64,000 bases of DNA from Allosphingosinicella deserti. Its GTDB lineage: Bacteria > Pseudomonadota > Alphaproteobacteria > Sphingomonadales > Sphingomonadaceae. Location of the stretch: assembly GCF_003012735.1 (NCBI RefSeq), contig NZ_PXYI01000003.1:310001-374000 (forward strand). Direction: 5' to 3'. Under the pieces are notes generated by a model. The model was not told the DNA's origin. It saw nothing but the letters and a program-made list of their open reading frames with translations, and made no database searches. Below are positions 23,510 through 32,993 of the stretch, piece by piece; position 1 is the stretch's first letter, and every line of letters begins with the position of its first letter. The position numbers and the translations under genes were made by a program.

Positions 23510-26038
23510 ATGAAACGGGGTACCCTCTTCCTTACCGCGGCGCCGCTGGCGCTTGCGATGCCTGCTTATGCCGCGCACGCGGAGAACGCCTCCGCCGCAT
23601 CCGGCGGCGAGACTGTGGCCGCATCCGCCGAGGCGGCGCAGGAGGACACCACAGGTGCGGCCTCCGGCAAGGCGAAAGAGGAGGTCTTCTCGACCGGCGT
23701 CGCCAAGGGGCGCGACATTCTCGACAGCGCGATTTCGACCAGCTCGTTGAAGGCGACCGAGATCCGCAAGCTGGGCGCGCGCTCGCTTGCCGAGATCCTT
23801 CGCACCCTGCCCGGCATCCGCGTCGAAGCGTCTTCGGGCGAAGGCAATTCCAACTACACCATCCGCGGTCTGCCGCTCGCCTCGGGCGGATCCAAATATC
23901 TGCAGATCGAGGAAGACGGCTTGCCGGTCCTGGAATTCGGCGACATCTTCAATGCCGGATCGGACGTCTTCATTCGCGCCGACCTGAACCTCGCGGCGAT
24001 CGAGGCGATCCGCGGCGGCTCGGCCTCGACCTTCGCCTCCAACTCGCCCGGCGGCGTGATCAACCTGATCTCGAAGACCGGCGATTCCGAGGGTGGCACC
24101 GTCCAGGCGACCACCGGGCTCGACTACGGCGAGAAGCGCATCGATTTCGAATATGGCACCAGGCTGAGCGAGACGTTGCGCTTCCACGTTGGCGGTTTCT
24201 ATCGGAGCGGGGAAGGCCCGCGCGACATCGGCTATAACGGCTATCGCGGCGGCCAGGTGAAGTTCAACGTCACCCGCCAGTTCGACAACGGCTTCGTCCG
24301 TCTCTACGGCAAGCTGCTCGATGATCGCTCGCCGCAATATGTGCCGGCACCGGTGATGATCACCGGCACCGACGCGGATCCCGAATTCAAGAAGATCACC
24401 AATTTCGATCCCAAGAAGGATTCGCTGCTTTCCAGCAACATCGGGACCTTCCTTTCGCTCGACCGCGACAATCAGCCGGTTGCCGAGAACTTTCACGACG
24501 GGATGCACGCAAAGTCGAAGTCGATCGGCCTCGAGGCGCAGTTCGAAATCGGTGGATGGTCAGTGACCGAGCGCGCGCGCTACTCGGCGAACTCCGGCGA
24601 TCTCTTCCGCCTGGTTCCGGGCAGCATCGCGCCTGCCGCCACGATCGCGGCGGCCACCGGCGGTGCCGGCGCCACGTTGCGCTATGCCAATGGTCCCAAT
24701 GCCGGGCAGGCGATCACCGACTTGGCAGGGCTCAACGGCAATGGCCTGCTGGCGAGCGTCTATCTCGCCAAGGTGAAGCTTCACTCCCTCAACAACTTCA
24801 CCAACGATCTGCGTGCCAATCGCGTCTGGAAGGTCGGTGCGGGCGATCTGACGGTCACCGCAGGCCTCTACAAGGCGATGCAGACGGTCGACATGGACTG
24901 GTTGTACTCGACTGCGATCCAGGACGTGGTCGGCGGCGGCAAAGCGGCACTGGTCGACGTCACCAATGCTGCAGGCACCAGGGTCACCCAGAACGGCTAT
25001 TCGGCTTTCTCGATCCAGGGGCTGAGCCTGCTTCACCGGGCTTTCAACGTCGATTACGACATCACTGCGCCTTACGGCTCGGTCAACTATCGTTTCGGCA
25101 AGATCGCGATCGGCGGCAGCCTTCGTTACGACATCGGCAGCGTCAACGGCCAGGTGTTCGGCGCCGATCTTGGCGGTGGCCGGCCGGGGATCACCTCCGT
25201 CGACTTCAATCGCGACGGCGTCATCTCGGTGGCAGAGTCGCGCACCGCGATCCTTCCGCTGACCCAGCCGTCGCCGGTCAACTACGACTATGGATACCTC
25301 AGCTATTCGGCCGGCATCAATTTCCGCATCGCCGAGCCGCTGGCAATCTTCGCACGCTACAGCCGCGGCGCGCGCGCCAATGCCGACAAGATCCTGTTCA
25401 CCTCGGCGATCGACTATAACAGCGGCGACCTGCCGGATTCGTCCAACGCCTATGACACGGTCAAGCAGCTCGAGGGTGGCGTGAAGTTCCGTCAGAATGG
25501 GCTCGCGCTCAATCTCACCGGCTTCCACGCCAAATCCGAGGACGACAACATCCAGTCCGGCTCGGGGCTCGGCACGTCGCGCCTGTACCGCGCCTACGGC
25601 GCGGAATTCGAAGGTAGCTTCCGCCGTGGTCCTTTCAGCCTGAACGCCGGCGCGACCTACACCAAGGCGAAGATCATGAAGGACTTCCTCAACGCTGCGA
25701 TCACCGGCCTCGAGCCACGCCATCAGCCGGAGTGGACCTTCCAGCTGATGCCGCAGGTGAGCACCCGCTACGCCACGTTCGGCGCCAGCGCGATCACGGT
25801 CACCAGCAGCTATGCGCAGGACACCGACCAGCTGCGGATGCCCGGGTTCACCGTGGTGAATGCCTTCGTTCAGTTCCACCCGACGGAGCGCGTGCAGCTG
25901 AGCGTAAACGCGAACAATCTGTTCAACTCGCTGGGCTATTACGAAATCTCGCAGGCCACCGTGCCGGCGAACGGGATCGGCTGGGGCCGCGCCAACAATG
26001 GCCGGACCATCTCGACCTCGCTGAGCCTCTCCTTCTAA
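23510..26038 (+). CDS. TonB-dependent receptor
   Basis: An 842-residue outer-membrane receptor. It has signal peptide KRGTLFLTAAPLALAMPAYA, the plug motif LAEILRTLPGIRVEASSGEGNS, SNYTIRGLPLASGG and IEAIRGGSASTFASNSPGGV, and a barrel ending in SLSLSF. The substrate is not evident. It lies just after the mannosidase-locus regulator in the same direction but has its own long leader, so it may or may not belong to that regulon. ATG 23510 is preferred; TTG 23504 lies nearer the ribosome binding site. Confidence 0.9.
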   Translation: MKRGTLFLTAAPLALAMPAYAAHAENASAASGGETVAASAEAAQEDTTGAASGKAKEEVFSTGVAKGRDILDSAISTSSLKATEIRKLGARSLAEILRTLPGIRVEASSGEGNSNYTIRGLPLASGGSKYLQIEEDGLPVLEFGDIFNAGSDVFIRADLNLAAIEAIRGGSASTFASNSPGGVINLISKTGDSEGGTVQATTGLDYGEKRIDFEYGTRLSETLRFHVGGFYRSGEGPRDIGYNGYRGGQVKFNVTRQFDNGFVRLYGKLLDDRSPQYVPAPVMITGTDADPEFKKITNFDPKKDSLLSSNIGTFLSLDRDNQPVAENFHDGMHAKSKSIGLEAQFEIGGWSVTERARYSANSGDLFRLVPGSIAPAATIAAATGGAGATLRYANGPNAGQAITDLAGLNGNGLLASVYLAKVKLHSLNNFTNDLRANRVWKVGAGDLTVTAGLYKAMQTVDMDWLYSTAIQDVVGGGKAALVDVTNAAGTRVTQNGYSAFSIQGLSLLHRAFNVDYDITAPYGSVNYRFGKIAIGGSLRYDIGSVNGQVFGADLGGGRPGITSVDFNRDGVISVAESRTAILPLTQPSPVNYDYGYLSYSAGINFRIAEPLAIFARYSRGARANADKILFTSAIDYNSGDLPDSSNAYDTVKQLEGGVKFRQNGLALNLTGFHAKSEDDNIQSGSGLGTSRLYRAYGAEFEGSFRRGPFSLNAGATYTKAKIMKDFLNAAITGLEPRHQPEWTFQLMPQVSTRYATFGASAITVTSSYAQDTDQLRMPGFTVVNAFVQFHPTERVQLSVNANNLFNSLGYYEISQATVPANGIGWGRANNGRTISTSLSLSF

Positions 26039-26054
26039 GGCCCAGGAAAGCAAT

Positions 26055-26097
26055 GGATCGACACGGAGGCTCCCGGAGGAGCGCTCCGTGTCGATCC
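26055..26097. terminator. Bidirectional hairpin between convergent genes
   Basis: GGATCGACACGGAG (26055-26068) pairs perfectly with CTCCGTGTCGATCC (26084-26097). An inner GCTCC/GGAGC extends the stem. No T-tract follows. It sits 16 bp after the TBDR stop and 21 bp after the stop of the minus-strand amidohydrolase. Confidence 0.65.
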
Positions 26098-26118
26098 GTC
26101 GTCGTTCGCCAATCCCGT

Positions 26119-27237
26119 CTACGCGATGCGAAACAGACGTTCCGCATTGCGGTGGAAAATGGTGGCGCGCTGATCGCTGCTCAGGCTCGCCTTCTCGAGG
26201 AAGGCCACGGCATCGCGTGAGCTTTCATATGGATAATCGATCGCCCACATCACGTTGTCGATCCCGGCTGCCCCGATTACCAGATCGAGGACATCGGGAG
26301 ATTCGAAGCCGCTGGTGGTCACAGCGAAGTTTCGGCGGAAATATTGGGACGGCGCCAGCGCGAGCGGCTTCATCCGACCGTCCTTCGCCCGGCGTGCTGC
26401 CATGTGATCGAGCCGCCACATCCAGAATGGCAGCGCTTCACCCATATGACCAAGGACGATCCGCAGACGCGGATAACGATCGAAGACTCCACCGAGGATC
26501 ATCCGCACCGCGTGAGTCCCGGCCTCGATCCCGAACCCCCAGATCGATCCGCCCATGCTGTAGTCGCGAAACGGCGCGGCCATGCCGTTGGAAGGCGCGC
26601 GCGGGTGGAGGTAGATCGGCCGATCGAGCGCTTGCGCCGCTTCGAGGATCGGCGCGAAGCGCGGATCGTCCAGATAGAGATTGGCGGTGTGCGAATTGAC
26701 GATGAAGCCCTTCATGCCGAGCGTGGTGACCGCGCGCTCCATTTCCATGACCGCAGGGCCCGGATCCTGGGGCGCGAAGCAGGCCAGGCCGGCGAACCGT
26801 GTCGGATGGCGTGCGATCGCCGCGGCCAGATGGTCGTTGGTGGCGATGGCGAGCCTGCTCGCCAGGGCCGGTTCGAACATCTGGACACCCGGGATCGTCA
26901 CCGAGAGCAGCTGAACGTCGACACCGGCCGCGTCCATTTCGGCGACCCGCTCGGTATCGAGATCGAGCAGCTGACGACGAAATCGATCCTGGTTCGAGCC
27001 CGGCCGTGGATTGTCGAAGATCGAGAGAATGCCGGTGGACACATCGAGGCTGGAGCCTGGATCCGCGCGCGCGATGTCCAGCCAAGCCTTGACGAGTTCG
27101 GGCGTGGCGAACGCCTCTTCGGTCGCGATCCGGCGAACCCGCGCCGGGCGCGCCTGACCTTTGGCCTTCGCTGCGACCCCCGCAAGCGCAAGCCCCGCCG
27201 TTGTTCCGGTCAGAAACCTTCGTCGACTCGTCGTCAT
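26119..27237 (-). CDS. ACMSD-type amidohydrolase, dihydroxybenzoate-decarboxylase-like, Tat signal
   Basis: A 372-residue TIM-barrel protein of the amidohydrolase-2/ACMSD family. The first metal motif is ATEEAFATPEL: Glu is kept and the usual following His is Ala, as I recall for 2,3-dihydroxybenzoate decarboxylases. IYLHPRAPS supplies the metal His, VLGHMGEALPFWMWR the second conserved His, and MWAIDYPYES the Asp. A decarboxylase acting on an aromatic acid is the best guess. MTTSRRRFLTGTTAGLAL is a strong Tat signal, unusual for this family. ATG 27237 follows GGAGG at 7 bases. Confidence 0.82.
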   Translation of the reverse strand: MTTSRRRFLTGTTAGLALAGVAAKAKGQARPARVRRIATEEAFATPELVKAWLDIARADPGSSLDVSTGILSIFDNPRPGSNQDRFRRQLLDLDTERVAEMDAAGVDVQLLSVTIPGVQMFEPALASRLAIATNDHLAAAIARHPTRFAGLACFAPQDPGPAVMEMERAVTTLGMKGFIVNSHTANLYLDDPRFAPILEAAQALDRPIYLHPRAPSNGMAAPFRDYSMGGSIWGFGIEAGTHAVRMILGGVFDRYPRLRIVLGHMGEALPFWMWRLDHMAARRAKDGRMKPLALAPSQYFRRNFAVTTSGFESPDVLDLVIGAAGIDNVMWAIDYPYESSRDAVAFLEKASLSSDQRATIFHRNAERLFRIA

Positions 27238-27464
27238 GGCCTGCCTCCGCATGTGCTGTCTACATGGCGGCCCCTAACCCGCATAGGCGGGGCGAAGGTT
27301 CGCGGGCGGAGAGGGGCATGCGGCCGAGAAGGACCCGCTCATGTGTCAGTATCGATGCTGTCCTCGCTTCCGGTCCGTTTCGGAGCGAGTGGCGGCAGCG
27401 ACTTCTTCATTCGGTGGGCGTGCCTGGGCTAAGACGGGTGGCACAGCCGGCAGTCGGAGGTGAG

Positions 27465-29069
27465 ATGAACGGATCCTGGTGGTGGGCGCGCCTGAGCGTC
27501 GCGATGTCGCTTGCCTGGTCGGGCGTGGCGCAGGGGCAGGGATCGCCTGCGGATCTCTATGGCCCGTTGTTCCGGGCGGTGCAGACCGAGCGGGTGTTCG
27601 AGGACGGCAAGACCTTCGTCGACGCGGTTCCCCGCCGCAGCGCGGCCGAGATCGTCGCCGATTATGCGCGGGAGCGTCCCGCAGGCGCGCCGGCGCTGCG
27701 CGACTTCGTGCTCCGGAACTTCACCGTGCCCGGGGTCAACGATCACCAGCCGCAAGATCTGCGCCGGCACATGCAGCAATTGTGGCCGATGCTGGTCCGC
27801 CAGCCGAATGCCGCTCAGCCCGGAGGATCGGCGCTGCCGATGCCGGCACCTTATGTCGTGCCAGGCGGGCGCTTCCGCGAAATGTATTATTGGGACAGCT
27901 ACTTCACCATGCTGGGGCTGGCGGCGGACAAGCAGGCGCCGCTGATCGAGTCGATGCTCGACGATTTCGTTGCGGTGATCGAACACCACGGGCGCATCCC
28001 AAACGGCATGCGGACCTATTATCTGAGCCGCTCGCAGCCGCCATTCTTTGCGCTGATGCTGGATCTTTCCACGAACCGGAATACGCAGGTCGCGGTGCGC
28101 AGGCTCGCGGCGCTGCGCCGGGAACATGCTTTCTGGATGGATGGAGCCGGGTGCCTGGACAGGAGCGGCGCCTGCAAGCGGGTCGTGCGCATGCCGGACG
28201 GCAGCCTGCTCAACCGCTATTGGGACGATCGCGACACACCGCGCGACGAATCCTTCCGCGAGGATGTCGCAACCGCCGCCGCAGCGCCGAACCGGGCGGC
28301 CGCCACCGTCTACCGGCATTTGCGGGCGGGGGCGGAAAGCGGCTGGGATTATTCTTCGCGCTGGCTCGCCGACCCGGCCTCGCTCGCAAGTGTGCGAACG
28401 ACTGATATCGTCCCGGTCGATCTCAATGCCCTGATGCTGGCGATGGAGGAGCGTATCGCACGGCGATGCCGGGAGGCTGCGGATGCGGCCTGCGCCGCCG
28501 AGTTCATCAGGCTGGCGGCACGCCGCAAGCAGGCCATCGATCGCTATCTGTGGATCGCTAAGGAGGGCCGCTATGGCGACTGGGAGCGGAGCGCCCAGCG
28601 GCCGACGACGATCGTCTCGGCGGCGACGCTCTACCCGCTGTTCGTCGGCGCCGCTTCGCCGGCGCAGGCACGCGCGGTTGCGGCGATGGTGCGGCAGGTG
28701 CTGGTGGCCCCCGGAGGCCTGCGGACGACGCCCCACCGGACCGGCCAGCAATGGGATTCGCCCAACGGCTGGGCACCGTTGCAATGGGTTGCGATCGACG
28801 GGCTCGCCCGCTCCGGCGAAGACGCACTCGCGCGCGACATCGCCCGCCGCTGGATGGAGACGGTGGCCCGCACCTATGGCGAGACCGGCAAGATGCTTGA
28901 AAAATATGACGTCGAGGCGCGCCGCCCCGGCGGCGGCGGGGAATATCCGTTGCAGGACGGCTTCGGCTGGACCAACGGCGTCGCCTCCGCCTTGCTGGAG
29001 CGCTATCCGGATTTGCTGAGCGGCGCCGAGGGAGGGGGCGCGAGGGGAACGCCGCGCGCGCCCAACTAG
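27465..29069 (+). CDS. treA: Periplasmic trehalase (GH37)
   Basis: A 534-residue GH37 alpha,alpha-trehalase with both family signatures: PGGRFREMYYWDSYF near residue 133 and QWDSPNGWAPLQ near residue 428. The acid Asp is in SGWDYSSRW, and the C-terminal base region is MLEKYDVEA, then GGGGEYPLQDGFGWTNGV. The signal peptide is RLSVAMSLAWSGVAQGQG. The start ATG 27465 sits right after the near-perfect Shine-Dalgarno GGAGGTGA. It splits periplasmic trehalose to glucose. It is convergent with a TBDR that could deliver the substrate. Confidence 0.96.
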   Translation: MNGSWWWARLSVAMSLAWSGVAQGQGSPADLYGPLFRAVQTERVFEDGKTFVDAVPRRSAAEIVADYARERPAGAPALRDFVLRNFTVPGVNDHQPQDLRRHMQQLWPMLVRQPNAAQPGGSALPMPAPYVVPGGRFREMYYWDSYFTMLGLAADKQAPLIESMLDDFVAVIEHHGRIPNGMRTYYLSRSQPPFFALMLDLSTNRNTQVAVRRLAALRREHAFWMDGAGCLDRSGACKRVVRMPDGSLLNRYWDDRDTPRDESFREDVATAAAAPNRAAATVYRHLRAGAESGWDYSSRWLADPASLASVRTTDIVPVDLNALMLAMEERIARRCREAADAACAAEFIRLAARRKQAIDRYLWIAKEGRYGDWERSAQRPTTIVSAATLYPLFVGAASPAQARAVAAMVRQVLVAPGGLRTTPHRTGQQWDSPNGWAPLQWVAIDGLARSGEDALARDIARRWMETVARTYGETGKMLEKYDVEARRPGGGGEYPLQDGFGWTNGVASALLERYPDLLSGAEGGGARGTPRAPN

Positions 29070-29110
29070 GCGCTCAAGCAGGTCTGGAACGGGTGCCGGC
29101 CATCATTTCT

Positions 29111-29220
29111 CCCCTTCGCGATTTCGCGAAAGGGGCCAGGGGGTGGTTCTTTCTCCCGGCGATTGATGTGCAAGAAGAAGAAGGGACCACCCCCGGCCCT
29201 TCCACGAAGTCGTGGAGGGG
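29111..29220. repeat. Intergenic palindromic repeat unit, likely bidirectional terminator
   Basis: Three nested inverted repeats lie between the convergent trehalase and TBDR genes. The first is a hairpin at 29111-29135 (CCCCTTCGCGA against TCGCGAAAGGGG, one bulge). The second is a long-range pair, GGGCCAGGGGGTGG (29133-29146) against CCACCCCCGGCCC (29187-29199). The third is a hairpin at 29197-29220 (CCCTTCCACG against CGTGGAGGGG). The symmetrical architecture suggests a dispersed intergenic repeat; only one full copy was noticed here. Confidence 0.6.
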
Positions 29221-29240
29221 CGTTTCCACAACGAACGCTT

Positions 29241-31694
29241 CTAGAATTCGTAGGCGAGGCTGAAGCGGAAGGAGCGGCCGAGGATCGGGCGGGCGAGGAT
29301 CGGGCCGCTGCCCTGGGCGCCGATGATCCGCGGATTGCCCTCGGTGAGCCCGATCTCGTTGGTGAGATTGTTGCCGGTGACCTGCAGCCGCAGCCGCCGG
29401 TTGAGATCGACCGAGATGCCGGCGTCGAGCTGGTAGAAATGCGGCAGCAATTGCTGGTTCTGCGGATCGGAGAAGCGGTCCCCGAGATATTCCAGGGTCG
29501 CGAACAGCGACGGGGTGATCCCGCCGAGATCCATCTCGTAGGCGGGCGTCACCCGCCAGCGCCAGCGCGGCTGCCGCTGGACGCGGTTGCCGCTATTGTC
29601 GATGGTGCCGCCGGCGGTGAAGAAATCCTGGTAGGTCGCGTCGAGCCAGGTTCCCGACGCGCTGAGCGTGAAGCCGGGGAAGGGCCGTAGCGTGCCTTCG
29701 AGCTCGACTCCGTTCGCCTTCGCGCCCCCGACCGATTCCACCAGTGTGTTGCCGATGATCTGGTTGCTGGCGAGACCTTCGAACTCGTTGTGGAACAAGG
29801 TGGCGTACAGACTGAGCCAGGGCATCGAGAGCTTGAGCCCGGCTTCGTAGGTGTCGACCGTCGCGATGATGCGCAGATTGTCGCGCAGATTGTCGAATTG
29901 CGGGAAGCTGCGGCCCTTGCTGTAGCGGGCGAAGACTCCGATCCGGTCGGTGAAATCGAAATTGGCGCCGGCCGTGAACGACCAGCGGGATTCGCTGAAA
30001 TCGACGGTGCGGAAGGTGCCGTTCAGCACCGATGTGCCATTGTTGAAGAGCGTCGACGGATTGGCATCGGTGTCGGCATTGGTGGTGAGGTTCTCGATCC
30101 GCCCGTCGACGACGTGGCGCTGCCAGCGCGCGCCGGCATCGACCCGCAGCTGCGGCGTGATCTGGAATTCGTCGACCGCATAGAAAGCGTAGTCGGTGCC
30201 TGTGTAATATGCGTTGACCGCGAAGGTCGCTCCGGAGGTGAAGCCGTCGCGTGTCGCCAGACGGCCGTCACCGAGCACAAGGTTCAAGCGACGTGCATTC
30301 TCCTCGGCGGTGAGCAGCACCTGATTGCCCAGCGCCCAGGAATCGCGCGTGTCGTAATCGGCATAATAGAAGCCGGCGGTCAGCGTGTTGCCGCCGGTCT
30401 TGAACTCGAGCGAGAGATCGTTGACGAACGACTGGATTTCCTTGCGGACCTCCCAGATTCCGGCGCGCATCACCTGTTGGCCGGCGGCGAGGCTGCCGCC
30501 GCCATTCGCGAAGGTGAGGCTGCCGACCGTCGCGCCCGGACCGCCGAGGGTGACCGCGAGCGCCGCCGCACTGGTCGGAGGCTCGGTCGGCACCAGCCCG
30601 ATCGTGTCGGCGCTGCCGCCGAGCCAGCTCATCCGCTCGCGCAGCCGGAGATTGTCGACGAGCTCGTAATCGAAGGTGACGCCGACATTGCCGACGTTCG
30701 CGCCGCGGCCCTCGGCGAGATCGACACTGCGCCCGGCATTGTTGACGGTGATCCGCGTGTCGGGCCCGGCGAGCGCTCCGGTGCCGGCATCGAAGCCCGG
30801 ATATTCGTCGATCTCCTCACCATTCTGGACGATCGGGATCGGCAGCAGCCATTGGCCGTGATCGTTGAGATAGCGCGCATAGATCAGCACCGATCCGCGA
30901 TCGCCGAAATCGTGGCGGAGATTGGCGGTGATCTGTCCGCCTTCCTCGGCGCGGAAACGAGGATCGCGGATGCCGTTGCCGCGGGCGTAGAAGCCGCCGA
31001 TCATGAAATAGGTGTCGCGATTAATCGGCCCCGAGATCCAGGCGTCGCCGCGCAGTTCGTCATAATCGGTGTAGGAGATCTTGGCGAGGCCGTGGAGCGT
31101 CTCGCCGCCTTCGCGCTGGACGACGTTGACGGTGAGCCCCGGCTGGCCGCTGGAGAACAGCGCGCCGGTGCCGCCGCGCACCGCCTCGACCCGCTGCACG
31201 GTCTCGTCCAGCCGCACCACCTGCGAATTCTCGAGGAAGGAGAGGGTGGGCGGCGGGAAGATCGGCACCCCGTTGAGCTGGAAGGTGACGAATTGCGCGT
31301 CGCCGCCTGACGGATAGCCGCGTACGAAGATATTGGCGCCGTTCTGGCCACCCGAGCTTTCGGCGCTGACACCGGGGACGGTGCGCAGCAGGTCTGCGGT
31401 GCTGTTGGGCGCGGCCTGTTCGATCGCCTCGTTGCTGAGCGTGGTGACCGCGAAGGCGGCGTCCTGGCGCCGGGTGCCGGCGCCAGCGGTGCCGACGATG
31501 ACGATCTCGTCGTCATTGCCATAGGTGTCGGCGATTCCCGGGCTTTCGGGCGCGCTGCGCTGAGCCTGGTCCTCGGCGGCGAGGCTCTCGCTGGTTTCCT
31601 GTGCCTGGGCGGCGGCGGCTCCGCCGAACAGCAGCACGGCTGCCGGAGCGATCCCGGACAGCAGAACGGATGTGAAAGGGCGAATGGTACGCAT
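29241..31694 (-). CDS. TonB-dependent receptor
   Basis: An 817-residue outer-membrane receptor. It has a signal peptide ending AAAQAQE, TonB-box region DEIVIVGTAGAG, plug motifs ADLLRTVPGVSAESSGG and NIFVRGYPSGGD, and FQLNGVPIFPPPT. The barrel ends FSLAYEF. ATG 31694 is preceded by GGGGAG at 5 bases. It stands alone and is convergent with the trehalase, so trehalose or a trehalose-containing molecule is a possible but unproven ligand. Confidence 0.9.
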   Translation of the reverse strand: MRTIRPFTSVLLSGIAPAAVLLFGGAAAAQAQETSESLAAEDQAQRSAPESPGIADTYGNDDEIVIVGTAGAGTRRQDAAFAVTTLSNEAIEQAAPNSTADLLRTVPGVSAESSGGQNGANIFVRGYPSGGDAQFVTFQLNGVPIFPPPTLSFLENSQVVRLDETVQRVEAVRGGTGALFSSGQPGLTVNVVQREGGETLHGLAKISYTDYDELRGDAWISGPINRDTYFMIGGFYARGNGIRDPRFRAEEGGQITANLRHDFGDRGSVLIYARYLNDHGQWLLPIPIVQNGEEIDEYPGFDAGTGALAGPDTRITVNNAGRSVDLAEGRGANVGNVGVTFDYELVDNLRLRERMSWLGGSADTIGLVPTEPPTSAAALAVTLGGPGATVGSLTFANGGGSLAAGQQVMRAGIWEVRKEIQSFVNDLSLEFKTGGNTLTAGFYYADYDTRDSWALGNQVLLTAEENARRLNLVLGDGRLATRDGFTSGATFAVNAYYTGTDYAFYAVDEFQITPQLRVDAGARWQRHVVDGRIENLTTNADTDANPSTLFNNGTSVLNGTFRTVDFSESRWSFTAGANFDFTDRIGVFARYSKGRSFPQFDNLRDNLRIIATVDTYEAGLKLSMPWLSLYATLFHNEFEGLASNQIIGNTLVESVGGAKANGVELEGTLRPFPGFTLSASGTWLDATYQDFFTAGGTIDNSGNRVQRQPRWRWRVTPAYEMDLGGITPSLFATLEYLGDRFSDPQNQQLLPHFYQLDAGISVDLNRRLRLQVTGNNLTNEIGLTEGNPRIIGAQGSGPILARPILGRSFRFSLAYEF

Positions 31695-31915
31695 GCGTCT
31701 CCCCTATCGTTTCTCGTCGATCCACCGGTCGCTGCCGGTGCGGATCGCTGCGGTGCCTGGCCGATCCGACCTTGAGGCCCGCGCGGCCATTCTATCACCG
31801 GCGGCGGCGAGGGAAGGGGGGATTGGCGCCATTATGGCGGAAAGCGGCGTTGATGCGGGCCGCAGGAGCCGACCCGGTCACCTGCCGCCCCCGCCGACAG
31901 GTCCGGCAGGCGAGT

Positions 31916-32395
31916 TCAGGCATAGGCGATCATGCGTCCCGCAGTGCCGACGCCCAGCCAGATCAGCAACGACAGCGATGCGGCCAAGCGCACCGCAAGC
32001 GTCGGATCGGCAGCGGGATCGCGCCCGCGCCGCAGCAGGCGGAACAGCAGGACGTTGGCAAGCCCGGCGCCGATCAGCAGCAACTTGAGCTGGAAGGTGT
32101 CGGACACTGCCAAGGCACGGCCGTCGGCGGCGAACAGAATGAGGCCGCTGCCGGCGAGGATGACGAGTCCGGCGGCCGCAACCGGGATCAAAGCCCGGGC
32201 GAGCGGGCCGAGCGGGATCGCCCGCCACAGTCCGGCGATCCGAAGATCAACGACGCCGATGCTCCCGATCAGCATGACGAGCCCGAGCAGGTGGACGACG
32301 TTGGCGAACGGGTAAGCGGACGGCGAGGATCGCGCCCACCCACCGACGCCCCAATCGTTCAGCGCATCGGCGATGGCGAGCAGCGCGCCGTCCAC
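31916..32395 (-). CDS. Small integral membrane protein (DUF6644-like)
   Basis: A 159-residue protein with four hydrophobic segments: FANVVHLLGLVMLIGSIGVV, ALIPVAAAGLVILAGSGLIL, FQLKLLLIGAGLANVLLF and LAASLSLLIWLGVGTAGRM. The GTG start lies 3 bp after the stop of the preceding exported protein, so the two form one transcript. I associate this pair with DUF6644 and DUF6152 from memory; the function is unknown. A conserved His in the first helix might bind a cofactor or metal. Confidence 0.75.
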   Translation of the reverse strand: MDGALLAIADALNDWGVGGWARSSPSAYPFANVVHLLGLVMLIGSIGVVDLRIAGLWRAIPLGPLARALIPVAAAGLVILAGSGLILFAADGRALAVSDTFQLKLLLIGAGLANVLLFRLLRRGRDPAADPTLAVRLAASLSLLIWLGVGTAGRMIAYA

Positions 32396-32398
32396 CGT

Positions 32399-32749
32399 TC
32401 AGCGCAGCTCGATCGTCCGGTCGCCGACCTGGACTCGTTCCAAGCGCATTTCGGGGGCCCCATCCCGGCGGGCATAGCCGGTGATCGTCACCTTCTTGTT
32501 GTTGGCGATCATCGCGTTGGTCAGCCCGCGCGATTCCATTCGGCTAACCGGGGCAAGAATGACATCCCACGTCTTGCCCTTCCACTTCATCCGTGCCGTT
32601 CCATGGGGATTGCCCCACGAGATCGCCGTCAGCGGGCCGGTGAGGGTGATCGGCTTGGTCTCGTCGTAGGAACTCCAGCCATGATGCGCGGCGGCGGCGG
32701 CCGGACAGGCGGCAAGCAGGATTGCGACGGCGTAAGTGGAAAGCTTCAT
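32399..32749 (-). CDS. Small exported protein (DUF6152-like)
   Basis: A 116-residue protein with signal peptide KLSTYAVAILLAACPAAAAA cut just before HHGWSSYDETKPITLTG. The mature part is a small beta-barrel-like domain (ISWGNPHGTARMKWKGKTW, VTITGYARRDGAPEMRLER). The His-His directly at the mature N-terminus could bind metal. The ATG is preceded by GGAGG. First gene of a two-gene operon with the membrane protein that follows. Confidence 0.78.
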   Translation of the reverse strand: MKLSTYAVAILLAACPAAAAAHHGWSSYDETKPITLTGPLTAISWGNPHGTARMKWKGKTWDVILAPVSRMESRGLTNAMIANNKKVTITGYARRDGAPEMRLERVQVGDRTIELR

Positions 32750-32993
32750 CTCGGCCTCCGGTGTCGAAGCACAGGGCGAGAGGTCGCCCCGCGTATCATT
32801 CTGCTTAGCCGATCGCGAGAGCGAAGTCTCTTGCCGGATCGCTGCGAGGCACGCCTAGGGCCGAAGAGGTTCACGAACAGCATAGAGGCAAATGATGTGA
32901 GGGGAATACGGTGATCCACGGTTAACCACTCTATCGCGTTGACACTGCACCGAAATCCTTGCACGTTCCAAGTTCAACACCAGGGGGTTACCA

